Shown here: piece after piece, positions 14,071-20,728 of the stretch
Position numbering within the stretch: position 1 is the first letter of the stretch
Layout: every line of letters begins with the position of its first letter
Virus record (IMG/VR): IMGVR_UViG_3300047474_000384
Coordinates: 1-23,191 of that record
Reading direction: 5' to 3' (one strand)
DNA from: a virus
DNA: 23,191 bases
Position numbers and translations under genes: made by a program
The notes under the pieces: model-generated
Seen by the model: only the letters and a program-made list of their open reading frames with translations
Told to the model about the DNA's origin: nothing
The model's database searches: none

Positions 14071-14396
14071 GCTTTGCAAGTATCAATCACGAATCGGCGG
14101 AGCGAAGCTTTATTAAGTTGTTCGACTTAGTATTGCCCCGGGAGCTTGCCCGTATAGAGCGGGAAGAACAGGCCATGCGGGAAATGAAGCAGGCTATTGC
14201 TGACACGCAAGAGCTTTACAAGGAGAAGCCTCCGCGCCCTGTCTTCGTCCCGCATGAGTGGACACAAGAGGAGGTCGATTTGTGTGTTTCCATGAGGGAC
14301 GACGGAAATCCTTGGGGATGCGTTTCGCAGACGCTTGGCATAAGCATCCCAGCGTGCAAGGCCCGTTACTGGCGGCTGAAGAAGAAGGGGAAATAA
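14067..14396 (+). CDS. Myb/SANT-like DNA-binding protein with N-terminal helix
   Basis: This encodes 109 residues. The N-terminal half is a charged helix (ELARIEREEQAMREMKQAI). The C-terminal 45 residues read EWTQEEVDLCVSMRDDG, then NPWGCVSQTLGISIPACKAR and YWRLKKKG. These are three helices with spaced aromatic residues like a Myb/SANT or GcrA-like DNA-binding domain. GGGAGG lies nine bases upstream. It overlaps the winged-helix gene by ATGA, so the two DNA-binding proteins are probably co-produced. Confidence 0.6.
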   Translation: MSFASINHESAERSFIKLFDLVLPRELARIEREEQAMREMKQAIADTQELYKEKPPRPVFVPHEWTQEEVDLCVSMRDDGNPWGCVSQTLGISIPACKARYWRLKKKGK

Positions 14397-14620
14397 TGTG
14401 TGCCGTGAGCTACAAGGACATGACCTTCTGCCAGGAATCCACTTGCGCCAGGTTCGGCAAGAACTGCTCTCGCTCCCTCACCCCAGAAGTGAAGGATGCG
14501 GCGAAGCGGTGGTGGGGATCGGATGAAGCACCGATAAGCGTGTTCACTGGTCGCCCAGATTGCTACGAGGAGGGCGAGATATGCAGAAAGCCTCTTGACA
14601 ACCGAAAGTCTGTGTTATAA
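14396..14620 (+). CDS. Cys-rich small protein (probable zinc-binding)
   Basis: This encodes 74 residues from ATG 14396, which overlaps the previous stop (TAATG). A longer in-frame start at 14258 would overlap the Myb-like gene almost fully and is rejected. Cys lie at 2, 12, 17, 24, 56 and 63 (FCQESTCARFGKNC, PDCYEEGEIC), suggesting one zinc site. AAGGGG serves as SD. The TAA stop lies inside the -10 box of the following promoter. Confidence 0.7.
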   Translation: MCAVSYKDMTFCQESTCARFGKNCSRSLTPEVKDAAKRWWGSDEAPISVFTGRPDCYEEGEICRKPLDNRKSVL

Positions 14621-14622
14621 TG
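14595..14622 (+). promoter_or_regulatory. Sigma-70-like promoter with extended -10
   Basis: TTGACA (14595-14600) and TATAAT (14616-14621) are separated by 15 bp, with TG one base before the -10 box. The perfect boxes compensate for the short spacer. The ten bases TGTTATAATG also occur at 2680-2689 and 4892-4901 on the other strand. It directly precedes the structured leader. Confidence 0.7.
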
Positions 14623-14629
14623 ATTGCAA

Positions 14630-14719
14630 CAGTGGATCAATCACTCAATATCTGACTTTCCCTTTCCCTAGGGGTAGACGGCCATTCAATGATTGATCCA
14701 TTGGTGGCCGTCTTTTTTT
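14630..14719 (+). ncRNA. Putative attenuator leader RNA with competing stems
   Basis: Segment A (TGGATCAATCA, 14633-14643) pairs perfectly with A' (TGATTGATCCA, 14690-14700); outward extension to 14630/14703 gives about 14 bp. Segment B (AGACGGCCA, 14676-14684) pairs perfectly with B' (TGGCCGTCT, 14705-14713), which is followed by a T tract. The order is A-B-A'-B', so the two stems interleave. With only four bases between A' and B' they are unlikely to coexist. A-A' would therefore act as antiterminator to the B-B' terminator. Alternatively the whole is a short independent RNA of about 90 nt. Confidence 0.55.
14676..14719 (+). terminator. Intrinsic terminator of the leader
   Basis: The 9-bp B-B' stem has a loop of about 20 bases that holds A', and B' runs into seven Ts (14713-14719). 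The GC-rich stem plus T tract is convincing. The large loop is unusual and is explained if the loop is meant to pair elsewhere. Confidence 0.75.
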
Positions 14720-14789
14720 CGGCCATCCGCACAGCCCGCACAGCGTTAACGGGTAGTAGGGCTTCGATAGACAGGCGAAGACAAGGTTA

Positions 14790-14816
14790 CTAGGAGCGGC
14801 GCAATTCCGTGCCTAG
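14790..14816 (+). promoter_or_regulatory. Hairpin occluding an SD and GTG start
   Basis: CTAGG (14790-14794) pairs with CCTAG (14812-14816), and GCGG with CCGT inside, around CGCAATT. The stem contains the SD AGGAG (14792-14796) and the GTG at 14809 of the next ORF. An upstream TAGTA (14754-14758) can pair with TACTA (14788-14792) and would compete with it. Other hairpins lie at 14762-14780 and 14826-14845. Confidence 0.4.
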
Positions 14817-15144
14817 CGTAAATGGCGTTGGTTTGGGAACCAACGGGTCAGTGATTGTTGACGACGGCCAAACTTGGACTTACCAGCCCGAGACGATCAC
14901 AAACGCACAACCAGCAACTCATCCGCAAATGAGCTGGAAGCGACTCTCTCTCCTACTCTGGGGTAGGGGGGAGGTCTGTCCGCTTCCCAACAATCTAAGC
15001 CGAAATGAGCATGAGCGACCAACGGGAGCGGCGAACAAAAGAGTGTTTTCTTCTTGGGCGTTTACGCCCCCTAGTGAAACAAATAAATTAACTAAAAGAA
15101 TAGACTTATTGAGACAAGTTTCTCAATTAAACATAGCAAAATAG
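14809..15144 (+). CDS. Possible leader-controlled ORF (function unknown)
   Basis: This encodes 111 residues from GTG 14809 with AGGAG twelve bases upstream. The first 45 residues (SVNGVGLGTNGSVIVDDGQT, WTYQPETITNAQ) look like real protein. The part after LSLLLWGRG is less convincing and the DNA there forms hairpins (CCTAC/GTAGG near 14953-14968, GGGCG/CGCCC at 15056-15069). The alternative is that 14720-15193 is mostly structured non-coding DNA. Apart from the features listed, nothing else was seen in this stretch. Confidence 0.35.
   Translation: MPSVNGVGLGTNGSVIVDDGQTWTYQPETITNAQPATHPQMSWKRLSLLLWGRGEVCPLPNNLSRNEHERPTGAANKRVFSSWAFTPPSETNKLTKRIDLLRQVSQLNIAK
15108..15127. repeat. Inverted repeat upstream of the 113-residue gene
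   Basis: ATTGAGA and TCTCAAT are perfect 7-bp arms around CAAGTT. It lies in A/T-rich DNA 67 bp before ATG 15194, so it could be an operator or an mRNA hairpin. Confidence 0.4.
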
Positions 15145-15193
15145 GGTAAACACCCCATTTACACGGGAGGAGAAATAGTCCATAATAGGCGCG

Positions 15194-15535
15194 ATGAAAA
15201 ACACAACATACTACGAGTGGGTTTTAGAACCTATAGACAAATACGGCGACATCATTGACCCGCTTTTCGAGGAGAAGCTGTCTAGCCACTGCAACTGCCC
15301 CCACGGCCTCCCCCACGACGACGAGGCGGTCAGCTACGATTTGGCACTCGTCCGGCGCGAGGGTAATGAATACGAGGGGGAAACCTACCGCGAATACGCC
15401 TACATCCGCCAAGACGGCACCCTGCCTGAGCGATTCATCGTAGAGAACCCCATGTCGTATCGGGTTCCGAAGAGGTTTCACGCAGAGCTTAAACGCCACC
15501 GCGAAGCCGTTCAAAAAATTCTATCAGCACTGTAA
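15194..15535 (+). CDS. Small acidic protein of unknown function
   Basis: This encodes 113 residues. It starts MKNTTYYEWVLEPIDKYGDI and continues with a CNCPHGLPHDDE stretch that could bind metal. A beta-rich middle (YDLALVRREGNEYEGETYREY) and a C-terminal basic helix follow. Proteins with this beginning occur in other phages near replication genes, without known function. GGAGGAG lies 22 bases upstream, too far to be an ordinary SD. It precedes the exonuclease gene by 13 bp. Confidence 0.75.
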   Translation: MKNTTYYEWVLEPIDKYGDIIDPLFEEKLSSHCNCPHGLPHDDEAVSYDLALVRREGNEYEGETYREYAYIRQDGTLPERFIVENPMSYRVPKRFHAELKRHREAVQKILSAL

Positions 15536-15548
15536 CCACAAACACACA

Positions 15549-16316
15549 ATGAGCCAACACTTCTACGACCTTAACGGCAAACCATGCCACACACAGACGA
15601 TTAAGAGCGGCCCCAACAAGGGGAAGTCTCGCAACACTACCAAAGGCGACGCCAAGCGCAAGGGGCTATTCCCCTCTGTCTCAGCCTATACGGGCATGAT
15701 GGCAAAGGAATGGCTCATCCCTTGGAGCATTAAGGGTGTGCTGGACATTGCCTACGACCAACCCGCTATTGCCGGAGAGGATCAGGACGGATGGCGCAAA
15801 TCCATCACCCAGAAATGGGACAAGCTCAAAATGGAGCCAGCCGAGCGAGGCACAGCCCTCCATGCGGCCATTGAGGACTATTACACGGCGGAATCATGGA
15901 CTGTCTCCGAGGATGATTACCATTTCTGTATGCCTGTCATTCACAAGCTGGAGGGCTTAGGGGTGGAAGTGGAGCACGCCGAGAAGGTGGTGGTGAATGC
16001 GGCGATGGGATACGCTGGCACCGCCGACATCATCGAGAAGACGGGGCAGATTGATGACTTCAAGAGCAAGGATTTCAAGGGGAAGGACACGGTTATTCCC
16101 TCGTTCGATCATTGCATGCAGCTTGCGGCCTATTTTGTTGCGGCGAATGGACACAACGACTTCCTCCCTTGCCGCAACATCTATTTTTGCCGCAACGAGC
16201 CGGACAAGGTGATGGTGAAGGAATGGACACCGGACGATTTGACAAAAGGATGGGAAGCCTTTCAGGCTTGCCTCACGCTCTACCGCCTCACAACAGGATT
16301 TGACGCAAGACAATGA
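15549..16316 (+). CDS. PD-(D/E)XK exonuclease (RecB/Cas4-like)
   Basis: This encodes 255 residues. Nuclease motifs run in order: RGTALHAAIEDYY (100-112) with G101 and H105, GYAGTADII with D160, QIDDFKSKD with D170 and K172 as the D-x-K core, and QLAAYFVAA (191-199) with Q191 and Y195. This is the usual set of phage PD-(D/E)XK exonucleases acting in recombination or end resection. The N-terminal 50 residues are Lys/Gly-rich. The leader is CA-rich without an SD. Its stop overlaps the next small gene by ATGA, and the helicase gene follows, placing it in the replication/recombination operon. Confidence 0.82.
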   Translation: MSQHFYDLNGKPCHTQTIKSGPNKGKSRNTTKGDAKRKGLFPSVSAYTGMMAKEWLIPWSIKGVLDIAYDQPAIAGEDQDGWRKSITQKWDKLKMEPAERGTALHAAIEDYYTAESWTVSEDDYHFCMPVIHKLEGLGVEVEHAEKVVVNAAMGYAGTADIIEKTGQIDDFKSKDFKGKDTVIPSFDHCMQLAAYFVAANGHNDFLPCRNIYFCRNEPDKVMVKEWTPDDLTKGWEAFQACLTLYRLTTGFDARQ

Positions 16317-16492
16317 AAGACATCGGAACAAACATACAATTCGGCCAGCACGTTCGCATTCCAGACGGGGACGTTGAGGGTGTTGTCATCGGCATCAACC
16401 TAGACGAGCACGGGGAGCCTGTGTTCACGATTGATTGCGGCACGGACGGCATCTATGACCCCATGCACGAGCATGAAATAACACACGCATGA
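16313..16492 (+). CDS. Small beta-rich protein between exonuclease and helicase
   Basis: This encodes 59 residues with ATGA overlaps at both ends, strong evidence for translation. The sequence (IQFGQHVRIPDGDVEGVVIG, INLDEHGEPVFTIDCG) suggests a small SH3-like or KOW-like beta barrel. The end is His-rich (PMHEHEITHA). It could assist the helicase or nuclease; that is inference from position. Confidence 0.75.
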   Translation: MKDIGTNIQFGQHVRIPDGDVEGVVIGINLDEHGEPVFTIDCGTDGIYDPMHEHEITHA

Positions 16493-17844
16493 AGGAACAG
16501 GAACCACCACACAGTGCCGAAGCGGAGAGATATTTACTCTCCATGATATTCCAAGACGGGGACTATCTCAATGAGGCCATTAGCCTTGGCCTAAGCCCTA
16601 AGCATTTCTATGCGCCAGAGCACGCCACGTTATTTGATGCGGCGAAAGAATCATTTGCCATCAACGGGGACATTGTGATTGAGGAATTTATTTCCGACAT
16701 CACGAAGAGCGGGAAGCTGGAGGCGATTGGCGGCTTGTCCAATTACGTTGACATCACCAAGGAGCTTTTCTCCTCGCGATCCGTTAAGTATTGGGCGGGA
16801 GAGATTAAGGACAGATTCTACCGCCGCAGGGCATTGGAAATGTGTCAGAATGCTTCCGTTGCGGCAGCAGACTTAGAGACGGACATTCACACCGCCCTAG
16901 CCAGCATCAGCAATCGCTCCCTAGACATCATTAATGAGCAGGAGAAGCCCGTGACGCTGGCTAATGCGGCAGATGATGCCCTTGCCCTCATTGAGCGCAT
17001 TGAGTCGGGAGACATTATTCAGGGCGAGCTAGGAGTGCCCACTCCCATTGAGTCCATCAACAAGTTCCTTGGATCTCCCAGACCAGGCGAGCTGATTACG
17101 ATTGCTGCCCGTCCTGGTGGGGGCAAAAGTTCGCTTATGCGTGGGCTGGTGCGGCACATTGCCGAACACTTTGGCCGGACGCTGTTGTTCTCACGGGAGA
17201 TGCCAATGACGGAGCTTGTGACGATATTTGCACAAGAAGCCTCAGCCGTGTCTTGGCGTGAAGTGCGGGACGGCACCTGCCTGCATGAACAAGTGGCAAA
17301 ATTCAAGAAAGGGTTGGCCCGTGTTAAGGGACTAGGACCGCGCCTAATGATTAACGACAGGGACAGGACGGTGGACCAGCTAATTGCCCGTATTGCCGCC
17401 GCATCACGCTCTGAGAACCCCCTGAAGGCCGTAGCCGTTGACTACCTCCAACGCTATGACCCGCAGCAAGAGCGAGGAGAGACAAGGGACATGGCTATTG
17501 GACGCTTCACAATGTCCCTCAAGGATGCGGCGATGCAGCACAATGTCCCTGTGTTCCTTGGGGCGCAGATTGGACGAGGATCAGAAAGAGAGACACGCGC
17601 CCCACGCTTGTCCGACCTACGGGAGAGCGGCAACATTGAGCAAGACTCGGATCGCGTTTGGTTCATGCACATCCCAGAGCAGACGCCAGAAGGTGCGCCA
17701 CAGGATGCTAACGACCAAGGGCTTCCCGTCATTTACGTTCAACTCCTACAAGCCAAGGGGCGAGGGGATGGACTGGGAAAGATTGACCTAGCGTTCCACC
17801 GCCGCATCACGACGTTCGGCGAATGGCGGGACTGGATTAAATAA
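16489..17844 (+). CDS. Replicative DNA helicase, DnaB family
   Basis: This encodes 451 residues. A DnaB N-terminal domain spans 1-110 (SAEAERYLLSMIF, FYAPEHATLFDA). The RecA-type motor follows, with Walker A ARPGGGKSS at 207-215, Walker B VAVDYLQRY with D318, FLGAQIGRG (356-364) and LSDLRESGNIEQDSD (374-388), the DnaB-type arginine and Q region. It unwinds the fork as a hexameric ring. The length is normal. No primase domain is fused, so priming is by another protein. The start overlaps the preceding gene (ATGA) and has no SD of its own. A new promoter follows the stop. Confidence 0.95.
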   Translation: MKEQEPPHSAEAERYLLSMIFQDGDYLNEAISLGLSPKHFYAPEHATLFDAAKESFAINGDIVIEEFISDITKSGKLEAIGGLSNYVDITKELFSSRSVKYWAGEIKDRFYRRRALEMCQNASVAAADLETDIHTALASISNRSLDIINEQEKPVTLANAADDALALIERIESGDIIQGELGVPTPIESINKFLGSPRPGELITIAARPGGGKSSLMRGLVRHIAEHFGRTLLFSREMPMTELVTIFAQEASAVSWREVRDGTCLHEQVAKFKKGLARVKGLGPRLMINDRDRTVDQLIARIAAASRSENPLKAVAVDYLQRYDPQQERGETRDMAIGRFTMSLKDAAMQHNVPVFLGAQIGRGSERETRAPRLSDLRESGNIEQDSDRVWFMHIPEQTPEGAPQDANDQGLPVIYVQLLQAKGRGDGLGKIDLAFHRRITTFGEWRDWIK

Positions 17845-17856
17845 TCCACCAAGCAC

Positions 17857-17884
17857 TTGACAACCATCACCAACCCCCTATAAA
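17857..17884 (+). promoter_or_regulatory. Sigma-70-like promoter upstream of the 84-residue gene and SSB
   Basis: TTGACA (17857-17862), 16-bp spacer, TATAAA (17879-17884). It lies in the 63-bp gap after the helicase gene, and the next ATG is 23 bp beyond the -10 box. Confidence 0.7.
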
Positions 17885-17907
17885 CCATCATCAGCAACAC
17901 ACAACCA

Positions 17908-18162
17908 ATGACATACCAACAAGCATTACGGGAGGACACCTGCACGTTCCCCTCTTATTCCATTGCCCTGAACAAGAATTGTGCGGCACACATGGACAAG
18001 CTGGAGGCAGACGTAAACGACCTCGCGGAGGTTGTGGCGGTATTGCAGGCTGAAAACCAGCAGGCACATGACATCATTCAATCTCTCCTAAGGCTGATTC
18101 CGAATAACGCTGAAGCCTTGGAAATCATCAAAGACACATTCCACTCAATAGAAGGAAATTAA
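17908..18162 (+). CDS. Small coiled-coil protein (function unknown)
   Basis: This encodes 84 residues. The N-terminus MTYQQALREDTCTF is followed by a clear heptad helix (MDKLEADVNDLAEVVAVLQA) and a helical tail. It lies two bases before the SSB-like gene under the same promoter, so it may be a partner of that protein. The leader is CA-rich (AACACACAACCA) without an SD. Confidence 0.7.
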   Translation: MTYQQALREDTCTFPSYSIALNKNCAAHMDKLEADVNDLAEVVAVLQAENQQAHDIIQSLLRLIPNNAEALEIIKDTFHSIEGN

Positions 18163-18163
18163 T

Positions 18164-18895
18164 ATGAGCCGCACACTGCAAGAAGACGACCGCCCCATCA
18201 ATCCCTGTAAGAAGTTCCTACGCTGGGCTTCTGGTGACAAATGCTGGCGTTACTGGGACAAGGAATCCGAGAAGATGGAGCTTGTTCCCCACAAGACCCC
18301 TTTCATTGTCTTGGATCAGCTTTCCACCTGCTCTGGCTTTAATGACCGTAAGAACTGCGGCGTCTGGTCTAACGAGGTTCGCAACCTGAAGCTCCCCATG
18401 CGGGTGCAGGACAAGGACGGCGAGGTGTTCTCTGGCCCTTGGCGCGAAGTGAAAGAGAAGGTGCATTACGCCAAGTTCTGTGCCTCTGTTTACGCCGTTG
18501 CCAAGCTGGGAGACGACTACGAGATTGTGAACTTCCAATTGTCCGGTGCCGCATTGAGCGGATGGATTGACTTCGTTAAGGAACTGGGAGGTTCCAAGGC
18601 CGTCTATGGTGACGTTGTTGTTAGCGTTCCGTCCGTTGGCGAAGGCCGGAAGGGATCGGTGAACTACTCATTCCCAGAATTTAAGGTGGTGAGTAACACC
18701 CTCTCGGACGATGCCAAGGCTAAGGCAGACGAGGCCGATAGCACCCTACAGTCCTACCTCACAGCATATTTCGCCGCATCCCCTGAAGGCAAGGCCGCAA
18801 AGGTGCACAGCGAGGAGATGGAAGCATACCAGCCTCCCGCTCCTAGCCCAGAGCCCACGCTGCCAGACGAAGAAGACGACGAAATGCCCTTTTAA
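18164..18895 (+). CDS. Single-stranded DNA-binding protein (SSB-like, acidic tail)
   Basis: This encodes 243 residues. The first 160 are beta-rich with many aromatics (FLRWASGDKCWRYWDKE, GPWREVKEKVHYAKFCASVY), compatible with an OB-like DNA-binding core. A Pro/Ala/Glu-rich linker then leads to the extreme C-terminus EEDDEMPF, closely like the DDDIPF tail of bacterial SSB that recruits replication proteins. The core does not match the E. coli SSB sequence, so the tail is the main evidence. AAGGA eight bases upstream is a good SD. Its position after the helicase supports a role in replication. Confidence 0.75.
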   Translation: MSRTLQEDDRPINPCKKFLRWASGDKCWRYWDKESEKMELVPHKTPFIVLDQLSTCSGFNDRKNCGVWSNEVRNLKLPMRVQDKDGEVFSGPWREVKEKVHYAKFCASVYAVAKLGDDYEIVNFQLSGAALSGWIDFVKELGGSKAVYGDVVVSVPSVGEGRKGSVNYSFPEFKVVSNTLSDDAKAKADEADSTLQSYLTAYFAASPEGKAAKVHSEEMEAYQPPAPSPEPTLPDEEDDEMPF

Positions 18896-18928
18896 TTTTC
18901 GGTTAGTGTGTTCGTTCATAACAGCCCT

Positions 18929-18954
18929 TGCTCCGTGGGGTTAATCACGGAGCA
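18929..18954 (+). other. Perfect 9-bp hairpin after the SSB gene
   Basis: TGCTCCGTG and CACGGAGCA pair around GGGTTAAT. There is no T tract downstream, so it is not a classic terminator. It ends ten bases before the HNH start and provides GGAG as a possible SD within the 3' arm, so it might control that start. Confidence 0.5.
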
Positions 18955-18963
18955 CCAATTTGA

Positions 18964-19344
18964 ATGGCAAGAGTAGCCAGAACACGCAACGGAGGCAAAT
19001 GGACGGAAAGCCAATACTGGTCAGCCATTCGTTCCGCCCTCCGTTCTAAGTTCCGCTACTGGACCCCCGCCACACAAGCCCTGAAAGCCGCCGAACGGCC
19101 CTCTAAATCCAAGAACAAACGTCTCAAATACGAATATCAATGCGCTAAATGCAAGAAGTGGTTCAAGCGTGCCGATGTGCAAATTGATCACATCATCCCA
19201 TGCGGGAGCTTGAAATGCGCAGACGATATTCCAGCTTTCTTAGAGAGACTAACCCCAGAGGATTCGGCGACTTTTCAGGTTTTGTGCAAGAAGGATCACC
19301 AGAAAAAATCTGACAAAGAAAAACAACAGAGAGCGACAAAATGA
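18964..19344 (+). CDS. HNH endonuclease
   Basis: This encodes 126 residues. A basic N-terminal 55 residues precede CAKC (60-63). The HNH core is VQIDHIIPCGS with D75 and H76, a helical insert, and VLCKKDHQKKS with C108 and H112. The CxxC and C-x3-H sites hold structural zinc. Free-standing HNH genes of this type in phages are often homing endonucleases, though some assist packaging. It begins the block leading to the glycosyltransferase and overlaps the next gene by ATGA. Confidence 0.88.
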   Translation: MARVARTRNGGKWTESQYWSAIRSALRSKFRYWTPATQALKAAERPSKSKNKRLKYEYQCAKCKKWFKRADVQIDHIIPCGSLKCADDIPAFLERLTPEDSATFQVLCKKDHQKKSDKEKQQRATK

Positions 19345-19604
19345 GCCACCAACACCCAGATTGCGATATGCTCTTGCTGGACGATAGGCCAACGCAGCAA
19401 GAATACCTGTGGGCCGGTATGCCTGAATTTCAACAAGAGGAGCAGGAACCATACGCAAAAATAATTTTCCGATTTGAAAACGAAAAAGACTTGCAAGATT
19501 TTGCCAACAAGATAGGTCAAAGCCTTACGCCTCGCACAAAAAGCTCTTGGCATCCGTTCAAGCCGCACCGAAGGGACACCAAAGAAGTTTGGGTTGCTGA
19601 ATGA
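19341..19604 (+). CDS. Small conserved-type protein paired with the glycosyltransferase
   Basis: This encodes 87 residues. The segment EYLWAGMPEFQQEEQEPYAK, then IIFRFENEKDLQDFANKIGQ and LTPRTKSSWHPF, is a pattern I recall from many phages next to glycosyltransferase or ParB-like genes. It has no assigned activity. It has an alpha/beta layout without catalytic motif. Its TGA overlaps the glycosyltransferase ATG, so the two are probably made together. Confidence 0.75.
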   Translation: MSHQHPDCDMLLLDDRPTQQEYLWAGMPEFQQEEQEPYAKIIFRFENEKDLQDFANKIGQSLTPRTKSSWHPFKPHRRDTKEVWVAE

Positions 19605-20443
19605 AATATCCCGTGTATATCATTTCAAAAGGCAGGTCGCAATGCTGCATTACTGCGAGAGCACTTGATCGAATGGGTGTGCGATACACTGTTGTTGTTG
19701 AGCCGCAGGAAATATCTGACTACGCAAAAACAATCGACGAGCGTTGCTTAGTTTCCCTTCCATTTTCTAATTTGGGGCAGGGCTCCATACCTGCTAGAAA
19801 TTGGGTGTGGAGCGATAGCCTAAAAAAAGGATTCCGTAGGCATTGGATACTAGACGACAATATAGAAGCGTTCAACCGGCTTCACATGAATGACAAGCTG
19901 GAAGTTAGGTGCGATGCGACATTCAGGGCGTGCGAAGACTTCACAGACAGGTTTGATAATGTCGGCCTATCTGGAATGAACTATTATTCGTTCTGCAAGT
20001 CAACTGACGCTGTGCCCCCATATTACCTAAACACGCGCATTTACTCTTGCATCTTGATTCGGAATGACCTGCCTTTCCGTTGGCGCGGAAAGTATAACGA
20101 GGACACCGATCTGTCTATTAGGGTTCTAAAGTCAGGAGAATGCACCATACTTTTCAATGCGTTCCTTTGCGGTAAAGTTACATCAATGAGGATGCGAGGG
20201 GGTAATACTGATTCTATATATTCGGAAACGAATAATAGGCTGGAGTTTGCAGAATCCTTAGTGCGCCAACACCCCGACGTTGCGCGAGTAACGAAGAAGT
20301 TTGGGCGGTGGCACCACCACGTAAACTACAAGCCATTTAAGCGAAACCGTCTAAAACTTGTTCGCGGGTTCAAAATGCCAAATGGCTACGATAACTACGG
20401 CATGGTGAAGGCCGTAATTCCGCCAACGCACGCAGCGGCTTGA
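19601..20443 (+). CDS. TET-associated-type glycosyltransferase (TAGT), probable DNA base modifier
   Basis: This encodes 280 residues. Recognised segments are YPVYIISKGR at 3-12, YTVVVEPQE at 29-37, LGQGSIPARNWVW at 58-70, HWILDDNIEAF at 81-91 with a DD metal/nucleotide-sugar motif (D85, D86), LNTRIYSCILIRN at 143-155, and RGKYNEDTDLSIRVLK at 162-177. GRWHHHVNYKPF (236-247) ends the core. This is the GT-A-type TAGT family, whose phage members are thought to attach sugars to hydroxylated bases in DNA. No TET/JBP dioxygenase or hydroxymethylase is visible here, so the acceptor is unknown. HNH genes flank the pair it forms with the 87-residue gene. Confidence 0.85.
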   Translation: MKYPVYIISKGRSQCCITARALDRMGVRYTVVVEPQEISDYAKTIDERCLVSLPFSNLGQGSIPARNWVWSDSLKKGFRRHWILDDNIEAFNRLHMNDKLEVRCDATFRACEDFTDRFDNVGLSGMNYYSFCKSTDAVPPYYLNTRIYSCILIRNDLPFRWRGKYNEDTDLSIRVLKSGECTILFNAFLCGKVTSMRMRGGNTDSIYSETNNRLEFAESLVRQHPDVARVTKKFGRWHHHVNYKPFKRNRLKLVRGFKMPNGYDNYGMVKAVIPPTHAAA

Positions 20444-20460
20444 CATTTGCAGGAAATAAT

Positions 20461-20727
20461 GTGAAAAAGACTCCCTTACGCCGCATCAGCAAGAAGCAAC
20501 AGGAACGACTACGCACCTACTACCCCCTCCGCAAGCAATACCTCAAAGACCACCCCACCTGCGACCTGTGCGACAACGCCGCCACCGACATTCACCACAC
20601 TAAGAAACCAAGAGCCACCTACCTAAACGCCGTAGAGACATGGATGGGACTGTGCCGCATTTGCCATTCGCGAATAGAGAATGACAAGGCATGGGCCAGG
20701 GAGAACGGCTACCTAGAAAGCATTTAA
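20461..20727 (+). CDS. HNH endonuclease, small
   Basis: This encodes 88 residues from GTG 20461, preceded by AGGA at six bases. A TTG at 20440 would overlap the glycosyltransferase and lacks an SD. The core is CDLC (34-37), ATDIHHTKKP with H45 and H46, and MGLCRICHSRIE with C65, C68 and H69. It is a compact zinc-stabilised HNH fold like those of phage and mobile-element nucleases. Its position directly behind the glycosyltransferase makes it a candidate for moving that module. Confidence 0.85.
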   Translation: MKKTPLRRISKKQQERLRTYYPLRKQYLKDHPTCDLCDNAATDIHHTKKPRATYLNAVETWMGLCRICHSRIENDKAWARENGYLESI

Positions 20728-20728
20728 C

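Noticed and set aside
14258-14395. N-terminal extension of the Cys-rich gene
   Set aside because: It overlaps most of the Myb-like gene's C-terminal domain; ATG 14396 with AAGGGG and a TAATG overlap is a better start.
14630-14713. Stable H-type pseudoknot from A-A' and B-B' together
   Set aside because: Only about four bases would have to cross an 11-bp stem, so simultaneous formation of full stems is unlikely; alternative folding fits better.
14720-14860. tRNA or tmRNA in the structured region
   Set aside because: No T-loop GTTCGA-type sequence, acceptor stem or CCA end could be fitted to the hairpins.
20440-20460. TTG start for the second HNH gene
   Set aside because: It has no SD; GTG 20461 has AGGA at good spacing and follows the glycosyltransferase stop.
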